Positions 18,177 through 27,493 of a stretch of 64,000 bases of DNA are shown here, in pieces. The stretch is from Cyclobacteriaceae bacterium (lineage in GTDB: Bacteria; Bacteroidota; Bacteroidia; Cytophagales; Cyclobacteriaceae). Position 1 is the first letter of the stretch. Every line of letters begins with the position of its first letter. The DNA is taken from NCBI GenBank assembly GCA_020832305.1, contig JAFIEV010000089.1, forward strand, positions 434,001-498,000, read 5' to 3'. The notes below the pieces were generated by a model. It saw only the letters and a program-made list of their open reading frames with translations. It did no database searches and was not told where the DNA came from. A program made the position numbers and the translations under genes.

Positions 18177-19361
18177 ATGAAAACCGTAGAATCATTTAAT
18201 TTCAAAGGAAAAAAAGCGTTGATCAGGGTTGATTTTAATGTTCCCCTGAATGATAAATTTGAAATCACAGACGATAACCGTATCAGGGCTGCATTGCCAA
18301 CCATAAAAAAAATTCTGTCTGATGGTGGTTCAGCAATATTAATGTCACATCTTGGCAGGCCAAAAGAGGGGCCAACTGAAAAGTACTCACTTAAGCACCT
18401 TGTAAACCACCTGAGCGAAGCCATTGGTGTGCAGGTGCAATTTGCCGATGATTGTATAGGCAAACAAGCCGAAGAAAAATCTGCAGCCTTGCAACCTGGT
18501 GAAGTATTGCTGCTCGAGAACCTGAGATTTTACAAGCAGGAAGAAAAAGGAGACAAAGAGTTTGCCGCAAAGCTGGCTTCCTACGGCGATGTGTGGGTTA
18601 ATGATGCCTTCGGTACCGCACACCGTGCCCACGCTTCTACTGCTGTTATGGGTGAATTTCTAAAAGATCGCGTTTGCGGATATGTTATTCAGGCAGAACT
18701 CGTCAACGCAGCTAAGGTTCTCAGCAATGCCACCAAACCCTATACAGCCATTATGGGAGGAGCCAAAATCAGCGATAAAATACTTATAATTGAAAACCTG
18801 CTCGATCGAGTAGATAACCTGATCATAGGTGGTGGTATGGCATATACATTTTTTAAAGCTCAGGGTGGCAAAATAGGATCTTCACTGGTTGAAGAAGACA
18901 AACTCGAACTGGCTGCGCAACTCATTAAAAAAGCAAAAGACAAGGGAATTAACCTGTTGCTGCCTGTAGATTCTGTTATTGCCGACGCTTTTAAAAACGA
19001 TGCCAATATTGAAATGGCCGACAATATGAATATCAAAGATGGATATATGGGACTCGACATAGGCCCCAAAGCAGTTGAAGCTTTCAGCAAGGTAATAGAA
19101 TCATCTAAAACCATACTATGGAATGGTCCAATGGGCGTTTTTGAGATGTCCAACTTTGCCAATGGAACCAATAAAATTGCTGAAGCTGTGGTAGCTGCTA
19201 CCAAAAACGGGGGCTTCTCATTAATTGGCGGGGGCGATTCTGCCGCAGCCATTAATACACTAGGCTATGGAAATGACGTTTCATATGTTTCAACTGGCGG
19301 AGGCGCTTTGCTTGAATATATGGAAGGAAAAGTTTTACCAGGTGTAAAGGCATTAGAATAA
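18177..19361 (+). CDS. pgk: Phosphoglycerate kinase
   Basis: A 394-residue glycolytic enzyme that transfers phosphate from 1,3-bisphosphoglycerate to ADP. The N-terminal substrate site is [10 protein letters not shown] with the later [10 protein letters not shown] and [15 protein letters not shown]. The hinge and nucleotide site include [18 protein letters not shown] and the C-terminal GGGDSAAAI. Length matches the family. A strong terminator follows 19 bp after the stop. Confidence 0.97.
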   Translation: MKTVESFNFKGKKALIRVDFNVPLNDKFEITDDNRIRAALPTIKKILSDGGSAILMSHLGRPKEGPTEKYSLKHLVNHLSEAIGVQVQFADDCIGKQAEEKSAALQPGEVLLLENLRFYKQEEKGDKEFAAKLASYGDVWVNDAFGTAHRAHASTAVMGEFLKDRVCGYVIQAELVNAAKVLSNATKPYTAIMGGAKISDKILIIENLLDRVDNLIIGGGMAYTFFKAQGGKIGSSLVEEDKLELAAQLIKKAKDKGINLLLPVDSVIADAFKNDANIEMADNMNIKDGYMGLDIGPKAVEAFSKVIESSKTILWNGPMGVFEMSNFANGTNKIAEAVVAATKNGGFSLIGGGDSAAAINTLGYGNDVSYVSTGGGALLEYMEGKVLPGVKALE

Positions 19362-19380
19362 AACTCCTTCAACTTAAATT

Positions 19381-19420
19381 AAAAAACGGTTTTGTCTGAA
19401 AAGGCAAAACCGTTTTTTTT
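19381..19420. terminator. Bidirectional terminator between pgk and the ABC exporter
   Basis: A stem AAAACGGTTTTG / CAAAACCGTTTT with a 10-nt loop is flanked by A's on the left and T's on the right. It serves both converging genes. Confidence 0.88.
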
Positions 19421-19427
19421 ATCCCGT

Positions 19428-21179
19428 TTAAATCCTTGCCTGATAAGTAAATAACTCATAATACCTTCCTCCAGCGTTTATCAGCTCTTCATGGGTTCCT
19501 TTTTCGACAATCTGACCATTTTCAACTACCAGAATCTGGTTGGCTTTTCTAATGGTACTCAATCTGTGTGCTATAACAAATGTTGTTCTGCCTTGCATTA
19601 GCCAGGAAAGACTTTTTTGAATAAATGCCTCACTTTCTGCATCAAGGCTCGAGGTTGCTTCATCGAGAATTAGTATCCTGGGATTGGCAAGTATGGCGCG
19701 TGCAATGGCTACACGTTGCCTTTGACCACCAGAGAGCTTTACCCCTCTTTCTCCTATCCTGGTATCAAGGCCCTCCGGAAAGCGCTTGGTGAATTCATCC
19801 ACATAAGAAAGTCTTACTGCGTCCATCAGATCCTGTTCTGTGGCATCGGGCCTGGGAAACAAAATGTTTTCTTTTATAGAACCTTCAAACAGAAAATCAT
19901 CCTGTAACACCACACCAAGATGCGATCGGTAACTATCGAGACGCACTTCACTCAAATCAATACCATCGAGGTATATATGACCTGTCTGTGGTTGAAGAAA
20001 ACTTGCCACCAAACCCGCAATGGTTGTCTTTCCTGAACCAGAGCTCCCGACCAGTGCCGTAACCGAACCTGTCGGTGCAGAAAAACTTACTTCATGAATT
20101 ACTTCTTTGTCGGGTTCATAGGCAAAAGACACATTTTGAAAACGTATATCTCCTTTTATATTTTGCAGGATTCTTACCCTTTTTTCATCATCGTGCTCCC
20201 GAGGCAGGCTCATAAGCTCTTCTGTACGGTCGAGACCTGCAAAAGCCTCTGTAATTTGCGTGCCAATATTACTCATCTGAACAATGGGAGCAATGAGGAA
20301 ACCCAGATACAACGTAAATGCAATAAAATCTCCCACGCTCATGGATTCAATCATAATCAAATAACCACCAATACCCATAATGCCGGCACCGGCAAGTCCC
20401 AGTAGCAAAACAGATGCACTGGTCACCAGGCTGGTGGTTGTGAGTGTTTTCTTTACATTTTTAAATAGCCTTTCCACACCTTGCTCAAACATATTCACCT
20501 CCTGCTGCTCAGCGTTAAAACCTTTAATGACCCGTATACCATTGAGTGATTCGGTAAGCCTTCCGGTTACTTCTGCATTGATTATGCTTCTTGCCCTGAA
20601 AATCGGGCGTATGAATTTAAAGGCTTTTAATGATATTAAACCAAAAATGATCAAAGGCACCAATACATACAAGGTAAGCTGGGGACTTATTTTTAGCAGT
20701 AGTACCAATGCAACCACAGAAGTGAGCAATCCTCCCACCAGTTGTACCAGTCCGGTTCCTATGAGGTTTCTCACCCCTTCAACATCTGTCATTATACGCG
20801 AGACCAACTCACCCGATTTTGAATTGTCAAAAAACCGAACGGGCATCTGCACGATTTGTCGTTGTACTTCAACCCTGAGTCTTGCGATCAGATGTTGTGC
20901 TTCAACACTGAGTAATTGGGTAAGGGCATAAGAAGTTACAGATTGTACCAGGAGCGCTGCTACGACAGCCAGAATCAGCCATTTCAAAAGCTCCAAATCT
21001 TTATTTGCCACTACTTCGTCTATTAGGAACTTACTCGCTCCCGGCAATACCAAACCCGATAAGCGGTTTATGATTATAAGGCCAAGGCCTGCCAACAATA
21101 GCCCTCTTCTGGGCCAGATAATACTTTTAAAAACTTTTCGAAAAGAAGCTCCTGATTCTTTCATATAGTAATCAAACAA
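19428..21179 (-). CDS. ABC exporter, MsbA/multidrug type half-transporter
   Basis: A 583-residue fused permease-ATPase. Six transmembrane helices fill about residues 25-310. The ATPase domain starts near 345 with Walker A GSSGSGKTT, Q-loop VLQDDFLF, signature LSGGQRQRVAIARA, Walker B ILILDEATSSLD and the switch His in FVIAHRLST. The layout matches MsbA, LmrA and other lipid or drug exporters that work as homodimers in the inner membrane. The substrate is not evident. It is transcribed alone, convergent with pgk. Confidence 0.92.
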   Translation of the reverse strand: MFDYYMKESGASFRKVFKSIIWPRRGLLLAGLGLIIINRLSGLVLPGASKFLIDEVVANKDLELLKWLILAVVAALLVQSVTSYALTQLLSVEAQHLIARLRVEVQRQIVQMPVRFFDNSKSGELVSRIMTDVEGVRNLIGTGLVQLVGGLLTSVVALVLLLKISPQLTLYVLVPLIIFGLISLKAFKFIRPIFRARSIINAEVTGRLTESLNGIRVIKGFNAEQQEVNMFEQGVERLFKNVKKTLTTTSLVTSASVLLLGLAGAGIMGIGGYLIMIESMSVGDFIAFTLYLGFLIAPIVQMSNIGTQITEAFAGLDRTEELMSLPREHDDEKRVRILQNIKGDIRFQNVSFAYEPDKEVIHEVSFSAPTGSVTALVGSSGSGKTTIAGLVASFLQPQTGHIYLDGIDLSEVRLDSYRSHLGVVLQDDFLFEGSIKENILFPRPDATEQDLMDAVRLSYVDEFTKRFPEGLDTRIGERGVKLSGGQRQRVAIARAILANPRILILDEATSSLDAESEAFIQKSLSWLMQGRTTFVIAHRLSTIRKANQILVVENGQIVEKGTHEELINAGGRYYELFTYQARI

Positions 21180-21741
21180 AAGCTGTTTAGATTTAAAAAT
21201 TTACAAACTTCCATAGAAACAATATAAACCTGCTCTTGTTATTTAAATTCTTATATATTTGATTATAAGTAATTTGCAAAATAAAAAAACAGCAATTAAT
21301 GGAGGAGAACAGAAATATCCATCACATTAACTGGTGCAATAAAACATAAAAGGAGTAAATGAAAAATTTCCCCCCTGCTGTAAATCGCAAGTTAGAATAT
21401 AAAAACAGAATACAGAAGAGCTACTCGCAATTAATCCAAAACCTCTAAAAAGAGTAAAGCAAAAAATCAATATTCAAAAAGCAGTAAGGATATCTGCACA
21501 GTGGTACATTAAACCTGGTTGATAACTTCAATCTCAAGGTATACTTTGTTGAGTTGTTTATGTAAAATGAAGAACCAACTAAAATGTCCTCCCCCGCAAG
21601 ACAGGTTCAAATAGCCGGTTTTCATCCACGGTTACTTTTAAAATCTTTGTAACTTGCTACATTATAGATAATCCTTAAATTTCAAATTTCGATGACTGTT
21701 CGATTATTGAATCAGTATCTTTGGCAAAATTCCTGCAAAAT
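21180..21741. other. Intergenic region, divergent ABC exporter and LacI regulator
   Basis: About 560 bp of AT-rich DNA with no convincing gene. A 29-codon frame at 21359-21448 follows AGGAG but has no family resemblance. The only regulatory signal I trust is a -7 box at its right end. Confidence 0.5.
21716..21723 (+). promoter_or_regulatory. Possible -7 box for the LacI-family regulator
   Basis: TATCTTTG matches TAnnTTTG and ends 18 bp before the chosen ATG at 21742. The -33 region is weak. Confidence 0.4.
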
Positions 21742-22773
21742 ATGAAGCAACGCACATCAATAAATTTAAAAGAGTTAGCTTCTCAACTTAATCTATCAGT
21801 TACTACAGTTTCGAGGGTATTAAATGGCAAAGCAAAACAATATCGCATCAAGGCCGAAACTGAGCAAAGAGTACGCGAAGCTGCGAACATCTTTCATTAT
21901 TCCCCCAATCAGTTTGCGCGCAGCCTAAAGCTTGATAAAAGCGAAACAATTGGTGTGATCGTTCCGGATATTTCAAATCCGTTTTTTTCTGAGATCGTTA
22001 AAAACATTGAACGTGAAAGTAAAAACAGAGGTTATGCGGTGTTTATTGGTGACAGCAGCGACAATACCACCCAGGAAATTGCTTTGATCAATTATTTTAC
22101 CAGTCGTAAAGTAGACGGACTGATCATCGCACCTGTTGGGCTGTCATCGTCTCATCTTAATAACATTTATGAGTCAGGAATGCCTGTTGTAATTATTGAC
22201 CGCTCTTTTAATGATGTGGATTTTCCGGTTGTAACTTCCAATAATTATCAAGGCGCATTTGATGCCACCTTCGAACTCCTCAAAAACGGACATACGAAAA
22301 TAGCCTTAATTCAAGGGCTGCAAAATAGTCAACCCAACACAGACAGGGTTATGGGATATGTTGATGCCATGAAACAATGGAACATTCCGCATGATAAACT
22401 AATAATTGTTGGAAACAGCTTTTCTATCGAAAACGGATTCATTCAAGCGACAAAACTCCTGCAAGCAGCTGACCCTCCTACAGCTATTTTTGCTTTAAGT
22501 AATTTAATTACCTTGGGTGTTTTAAAGGCAGTATCTGATCTTGGTCTTGTATGCCCTGAAAATGTTTCATTGGTTTCATTCGACGAACAAGCATATTCAG
22601 CATTCTTAAACACCCCTATGACAACAATTGAGCAAAACAGAGAGGAAATCGGGTTGCGGGCTGTCAACTATGTATTGGATCAAATTAATGGCCTAAGACT
22701 TAAAAAAGGCTTGTTTTTGAAGATAGATACCAAAATACATCTTCGTAAATCAATAAAAAACCTAAATATATGA
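21742..22773 (+). CDS. LacI-family transcriptional regulator
   Basis: A 343-residue regulator. The LacI helix-turn-helix is LKELASQLNLSVTTVSRVLN (about 9-28), followed by the hinge YSPNQFARSLK. A periplasmic-binding-protein-like effector domain runs from TIGVIVPDISNPFFSEIVKN (about 62-81) to the end. The open frame continues seven codons upstream to a TTG; the ATG at 21742 is the usual family start. A perfect CAAACGTTTG operator lies just downstream in the promoter of the next operon, so it very likely represses the three sugar-related genes that follow. Confidence 0.93.
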   Translation: MKQRTSINLKELASQLNLSVTTVSRVLNGKAKQYRIKAETEQRVREAANIFHYSPNQFARSLKLDKSETIGVIVPDISNPFFSEIVKNIERESKNRGYAVFIGDSSDNTTQEIALINYFTSRKVDGLIIAPVGLSSSHLNNIYESGMPVVIIDRSFNDVDFPVVTSNNYQGAFDATFELLKNGHTKIALIQGLQNSQPNTDRVMGYVDAMKQWNIPHDKLIIVGNSFSIENGFIQATKLLQAADPPTAIFALSNLITLGVLKAVSDLGLVCPENVSLVSFDEQAYSAFLNTPMTTIEQNREEIGLRAVNYVLDQINGLRLKKGLFLKIDTKIHLRKSIKNLNI

Positions 22774-22792
22774 GTGAATAAACATTTTTTTA

Positions 22793-22800
22793 TATATTTG
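22793..22800 (+). promoter_or_regulatory. -7 box of the LacI-controlled operon
   Basis: TATATTTG matches TAnnTTTG and is directly abutted by the palindromic operator. No good -33 box is seen, which fits a weak or activated promoter. Confidence 0.55.
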
Positions 22801-22815
22801 CACAAACGTTTGCGC
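22800..22815. promoter_or_regulatory. LacI-family operator GCACAAACGTTTGCGC
   Basis: The core CAAACGTTTG is a perfect 10-bp dyad with a central CG, as in most LacI-family operators, and the outer bases are palindromic except one position. It starts on the last base of the -7 box, so it covers the expected transcription start and bound repressor would block initiation. I saw no second copy of the full 10-bp core in the window. Confidence 0.75.
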
Positions 22816-22951
22816 AATAATTTTTTAATAACCGAAAGGTAACACAAGTTAAGGAACCCTGGTACTGAGATTTTTTCCATTGTTTAAATGGCTCATGTAT
22901 ACGGATACCTGATAAATGATTGGAAAAAAGAACATATAAACGCAATATTGA

Positions 22952-25042
22952 ATGAATATTTTAAGAAACCTGGTCAGCTTACTTTTAGTAAGTATTTGCT
23001 TCCATGCAACATATTCACAAAACAGGGGTAGTTGTCAATTGCCCGCTTACGAGGGCGACCCGTTTGCTAATACCTATGTTATACCCACACCACAAGATCC
23101 TGCAAAATGGGATCAATGGAGAGATAAACTTTTTGAATGGCGAGAGAAAGCGATGATGGCTTCAAATCACAGTGATTCACTTTACAATTTGCCGGAATTC
23201 GAATTTGTAAAGTCATCTTTTGTATCAACAAAAATAATACTATGGGATGAGGAATTTTTTGATTGGAAAGCAGGTAAATATACACCTGAGAAGTTTATTG
23301 AAGAGGGTAAAAGAAGATTCGGTGGTTATGATAATGTGCTGCTTTGGCACTCGTATATCAGATTGGGCTTTGATGAGCGAAACCAGTTTGATTTTTACAG
23401 GGATATGCCCGGAGGCCTGGAAGAGCTTAAACGATTGGTTAAAATTTTTCATGACAATGGCATTAATGTCACTATTAATTACAATCCATGGGATATTGGA
23501 ACAAAACGTGAAGATAAAAACGATTTCGACGCATTAATTGAAGTACTAAAAACCATCAATGCAGATGGTGTTTACCTCGATACATGGCATAATGGACCAG
23601 ATGAATTTTTTGTACAAATGAACAAAGAGGTGAGACCAGGAATGATCTATGAAACGGAAAACAATCAATGTATAGCGAATTTGAAAAACCACCATTTTGA
23701 ATGGCTCGAAGAGTACTATACAGATAGTTATGTTCCAGGCATAATAAGAAACAAATGGTTTGAGCGTAAACATATGATGCATATTGATCTTAGAAATCAA
23801 AAAGATAAGATTCCATTTTTACACCTGGCATGGATGAATGGAACGGGAATTCTTGTATGGGAAAATGTTTTTAGCCAATGGATGGGATGGAGTAAACAAG
23901 AAGAACAGATTCTAAAAAGCATGGTGCCTGTACAACGCAGATATGTAGATGTTTTTACAGGTGAAGGATGGGAACCGTTTATTCCTACATTGGAAGATGG
24001 TGTATTTGCCAATAAATGGTATACTGATGCTTTGCAGATATGGACGGTTGTAAATAGAAACAGCGTAAAGGTTGAAGCCTCAATACTGGAGATTAAACAA
24101 CAAAAAGGTCAAAATATCCATTATTTTGATTTGATAAGCGGAAAAAAATTAGAAGTAGTCAAACTAACGACTGAAACGATACGAGATGAAAGAGGTCTCG
24201 AAAAAACATCGGAAAATGACAACATTGAACAGATCACTTTAAAATGTTCACTTATGCCAAGAGGAATTGCTGCCGTTATAGCAATCGATGAAAAAGATAT
24301 AGATAATGATTTTAGATATTTTCTTTTTCAACAAAGCATTATTGCATTGAACAATCATAATTACTATAACTCAGAGAAAAAAGAGCCTTTGGAAGCATTG
24401 AATTTCCCTGCTCCTACACCTAAGTACGCAATGAATAAATTGCCTTCAGGGATGATACTTATGCCGCATGGTAAACATCCAGTCATTATCGAAAAAGTTG
24501 ATAGACCAATTTTTTATTTATACCTAGATACACCGATGGAGCGAATTACAGACTTTACTCTATTTGCTATAGATACGAAGCCTGTAACAAACCTTGAATA
24601 TTATCAATTTCTTCAAAGCAGTGGGTATGAGCCCGAATTCAAAGAAAATTTCCTGGTCCATTGGAATGGAGCCCGGCCGCCTAAAAGCATTGAAAATGAA
24701 CCGGTTGTATATGTGGATTTAAATGATGCCCGCGCGTATGCATCATGGATGAAAAAACGTCTCCCGACTGAAGAGGAATGGGTCCTGGCTATGAATACTA
24801 AAAAGCCGGATTATCATAATAAAAGGGTTTGGGAATGGAATGAAAGTGAACGCAGCAATGGGCAAAGTCGATGGTGTACATTACATGGGGGTTCATTTTA
24901 TAATGCAACAGGATCTATACATTATGCAGATGGAGGCCCCATGGAACCAAAAATGGGATCAAAATATATGCTCATGTGGCCGGGTCTTGATCGGTGCTCG
25001 ACCATCGGATTCAGATGCGTTGTAGATGTATTAAATAAGTAA
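22952..25042 (+). CDS. Exported TIM-barrel-like protein fused to a sulfatase-modifying-factor (SUMF1) domain
   Basis: A 696-residue exported protein with a signal peptide ending near residue 22 (LVSICFHATYSQ). Residues about 70-400 look like a glycoside-hydrolase TIM barrel: VLLWHSYIRLGFDERNQ, NGINVTINYNPWDIG, then NADGVYLDTWHNGPDEF, whose Asp sits where clan-D hydrolases keep a nucleophile, and MIYETENNQ. A beta-rich segment follows. The C-terminal region (about 535-695) is an FGE/SUMF1 fold: DTKPVTNLEYYQFLQSSGY, KKRLPTEEEWVLAM, LHGGSFYN and GFRCVVDV. SUMF1-like domains may modify sulfatases or simply bind ligands; no sulfatase is in the window. The hydrolase assignment is by pattern only. 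Confidence 0.65.
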   Translation: MNILRNLVSLLLVSICFHATYSQNRGSCQLPAYEGDPFANTYVIPTPQDPAKWDQWRDKLFEWREKAMMASNHSDSLYNLPEFEFVKSSFVSTKIILWDEEFFDWKAGKYTPEKFIEEGKRRFGGYDNVLLWHSYIRLGFDERNQFDFYRDMPGGLEELKRLVKIFHDNGINVTINYNPWDIGTKREDKNDFDALIEVLKTINADGVYLDTWHNGPDEFFVQMNKEVRPGMIYETENNQCIANLKNHHFEWLEEYYTDSYVPGIIRNKWFERKHMMHIDLRNQKDKIPFLHLAWMNGTGILVWENVFSQWMGWSKQEEQILKSMVPVQRRYVDVFTGEGWEPFIPTLEDGVFANKWYTDALQIWTVVNRNSVKVEASILEIKQQKGQNIHYFDLISGKKLEVVKLTTETIRDERGLEKTSENDNIEQITLKCSLMPRGIAAVIAIDEKDIDNDFRYFLFQQSIIALNNHNYYNSEKKEPLEALNFPAPTPKYAMNKLPSGMILMPHGKHPVIIEKVDRPIFYLYLDTPMERITDFTLFAIDTKPVTNLEYYQFLQSSGYEPEFKENFLVHWNGARPPKSIENEPVVYVDLNDARAYASWMKKRLPTEEEWVLAMNTKKPDYHNKRVWEWNESERSNGQSRWCTLHGGSFYNATGSIHYADGGPMEPKMGSKYMLMWPGLDRCSTIGFRCVVDVLNK

Positions 25043-25063
25043 GGCGATATTTACCTGACTAAC

Positions 25064-27088
25064 ATGACTTCAAAAAGTAAAACTATAGGTTTTTTTATTT
25101 TTCTTTTCCTCACTTCGACATATGCAAATTGTCAGAAAAAAGAGATCTCTTTTGAAACCTATCAGCAAAAAGTATATGATTCCTGGATCGGTCAAATAGT
25201 AGGCAATGTTATAGGAATGAACTATGAATGTGTATACAATGAAGAACCTTTTACAGGAGAATTCAAATTTGAATATGCTGGCTGGCCATTGGATATGACC
25301 CTTAAGCACAGAGGTGCATACGTCAACGATGACACTTTTGTGGAATATATGTACTTGCTGACCATGCAGAAATATGGTGCAGAACCAACCTACCAACAAT
25401 TGGCTGAAGGTTGGATTGAACGTATGAGAATAGGCATTTGGTTAGCAAATCGTTCTGCGAGAGGCAATAGCATGAATGGAATATATCCTCCGGTTTCCGG
25501 AAGTAAAAACCACAATCCGTTTTGGTCTGAAATTGATGCTCAGTTGATCAATGAAATATTTGCTGTTACAGCTCCGGGTATGATACAATATGCCATTGAG
25601 AAAACTGACTGGGCCTCGCAAATAATGGTCGATGATTGGGGAAAAGAACCTGCAATTTTTTATGGTGCCATGTATGCTGCGGCATTTTTTGAAAGTGATT
25701 ACTTGAAATTACTGGCTATTGGCGAAAATGCTTTACCCCTTGGCAGTAGATTTAGAAATACCATAAATGAAATTAAAAAAATATATGCCGAGTTTCCCGA
25801 TCCTGATGATTGGCAAAAAGCACGGGCTAAAATGGCAGAAATGTATTATTTTAATGAGCCGGTTTTAACGCGGTCTATTTTTAATGCAAATTTAAATGGT
25901 GCTTGTGCTGTTTTAGCCATGTTGTATGGTAAAGGAGATATTGCTGAAACACTAAAGTACACTTGTATCCTGGGCTTTGATGCAGACAATCAGGCGGCAA
26001 CGGTAACAGGTCTTTATGCGCTTGCCCAAGGTTTAGATGGAATTCCACGCAACCTTGTTTATCCGATAAAGGGAGCAAAAATGCCGTTCAATGACAGGTA
26101 TGTCAACATCTCAAGAGATTGGGGTCAAGCCGAGGACACATTGTTGTTGAATGATATCTCACTTACTGAAATGGCAGAAGGTATGGCTTCGTTAGGCAGA
26201 GAAGTTGTCTTAAAAAATGGCGGAAAAATAATCAGGAAAAATAACAAAGAATACCTTCAAATCAATACAAATGCTTCATTCACGCCCCCTTTGGAACTAC
26301 CCTCCTATCAACTGCCTTATCTGTTAAAGGGCGATTCAATCAATCATAATATTGTTATTACAACAAAAAATAAACCTATTCGCTGGAAAATTTCTGGTAC
26401 AATTCCCAAAGGCCTTGTCTTCAGGGATGGAAAACTGATAGGAAAGCCTGTGGAATCGGGGATTTTCAATTTTACCTTAGAAGCTAAGCACAAAAAAGAA
26501 AGAGGAGTGTGCAACTACCAATTGATTGTGAATGAAAAAAACCTGGCCTTTACAGCAAATGAAGTGATCACCAATGTTGAGCAGGATTCATCCATTTATG
26601 CTAAAGTACAATTGCAGATGTCAAAAGAATACCACGCATATGACATTAATTCGATACGAGATGGAATTCATCGTGGAGAAAAATCAACTTACTTATCTCT
26701 TTCCTCTGACACAACTAAAAAAGTGCATTTTTTTGGATATATATGGGACGATATTCAGCAAATAGGGACATTGCAGTTTATGTCAGGTGGGTTAGAACAC
26801 ATGGGCGGTTGGTTCAATGACATAGCCGTTGAACATTTAGATGAAAAAGGAAATTGGATCCGGGTTAATAACCTTACCATTAGACCATCAATATCCGGCA
26901 AAAACACTCAATTGGACAAGGGTCATTTTATAACCTATTTGCTCACTTTTGATCCGATATCTTCTAAAGGAGTCCGGATTATTGGAAACGCCGGAGGTAC
27001 AGGTTTTTCCAAAAAATATAATTTTTATTTTTCGCCCTTTGTTTCTATAGCCGAATTGTGTGTTGATCAGCAGTTAAACAAAAAATGA
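25064..27088 (+). CDS. Exported ADP-ribosylglycohydrolase-fold protein with an Ig-like domain
   Basis: A 674-residue protein with a signal sequence ending in a Cys near residue 23 (FLFLTSTYANCQKK), so it is exported and may be a lipoprotein. Residues about 35-370 follow the ADP-ribosylglycohydrolase fold: IGQIVGNVIGMNYE, the metal motif VNDDTFVEYMYL and the C-terminal metal loop GFDADNQAATVTGLYALAQG. About 405-480 is a putative Ig-like domain (PIRWKISGTIPKGLVFRDGK). A beta-rich C-terminal domain ends it. Because ADP-ribosyl proteins are cytoplasmic, an exported member more likely acts on a sugar substrate. It is 21 bp after the previous gene and in the same operon. Confidence 0.75.
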   Translation: MTSKSKTIGFFIFLFLTSTYANCQKKEISFETYQQKVYDSWIGQIVGNVIGMNYECVYNEEPFTGEFKFEYAGWPLDMTLKHRGAYVNDDTFVEYMYLLTMQKYGAEPTYQQLAEGWIERMRIGIWLANRSARGNSMNGIYPPVSGSKNHNPFWSEIDAQLINEIFAVTAPGMIQYAIEKTDWASQIMVDDWGKEPAIFYGAMYAAAFFESDYLKLLAIGENALPLGSRFRNTINEIKKIYAEFPDPDDWQKARAKMAEMYYFNEPVLTRSIFNANLNGACAVLAMLYGKGDIAETLKYTCILGFDADNQAATVTGLYALAQGLDGIPRNLVYPIKGAKMPFNDRYVNISRDWGQAEDTLLLNDISLTEMAEGMASLGREVVLKNGGKIIRKNNKEYLQINTNASFTPPLELPSYQLPYLLKGDSINHNIVITTKNKPIRWKISGTIPKGLVFRDGKLIGKPVESGIFNFTLEAKHKKERGVCNYQLIVNEKNLAFTANEVITNVEQDSSIYAKVQLQMSKEYHAYDINSIRDGIHRGEKSTYLSLSSDTTKKVHFFGYIWDDIQQIGTLQFMSGGLEHMGGWFNDIAVEHLDEKGNWIRVNNLTIRPSISGKNTQLDKGHFITYLLTFDPISSKGVRIIGNAGGTGFSKKYNFYFSPFVSIAELCVDQQLNKK

Positions 27089-27493
27089 ATTATCCATTAT
27101 TTTAGAAAATTTTGTGTCTGTATTGAATGCGATTTAATTTTTAAACAAAGTAAGATTTTAGAGGGCCAATTTCTAAAGTTGAGGTGATAAAAAAGGAGGC
27201 CCTTGCGAGACCTCCTGTATATTATATAAAAATCATAGTTACCAATACCGAGAAAAAAGTCGGCTCATTTAAGTTCAAAAAATACATCAGAGCTTGTGCA
27301 GAACAAAATCATGCTTCTGTACCAATAACACCAGATGGCAAAAAAAAATTCCCGTAAATCAGATTTTTTTTAAATTTATCTTTTTTAGGAACTGAAAAAT
27401 ATCAGAAACGTAAAATAAAGCAATTACGATAGGCATAAAATATGCTTTTGAAGTATCTTAGTTGTTTGAATCATTTTTTTTAAACCCATTAAG
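27089..27493. other. Intergenic region with an AGGAGG hairpin
   Basis: About 400 bp without a convincing gene. It contains an imperfect hairpin (AGGAGG 27194-27199 pairing with CCTCCT 27211-27216) preceded on the plus strand by A's. In the minus direction it would be followed by a T-run, so it could stop antisense transcription. The rest is AT-rich, and no TAnnTTTG box was found for the DUF1080 gene. Confidence 0.4.

Noticed and set aside
21359-21448. A 29-codon frame after AGGAG in the gap upstream of the LacI gene
   Set aside because: Too short, no hydrophobic or motif pattern and no sign of conservation.
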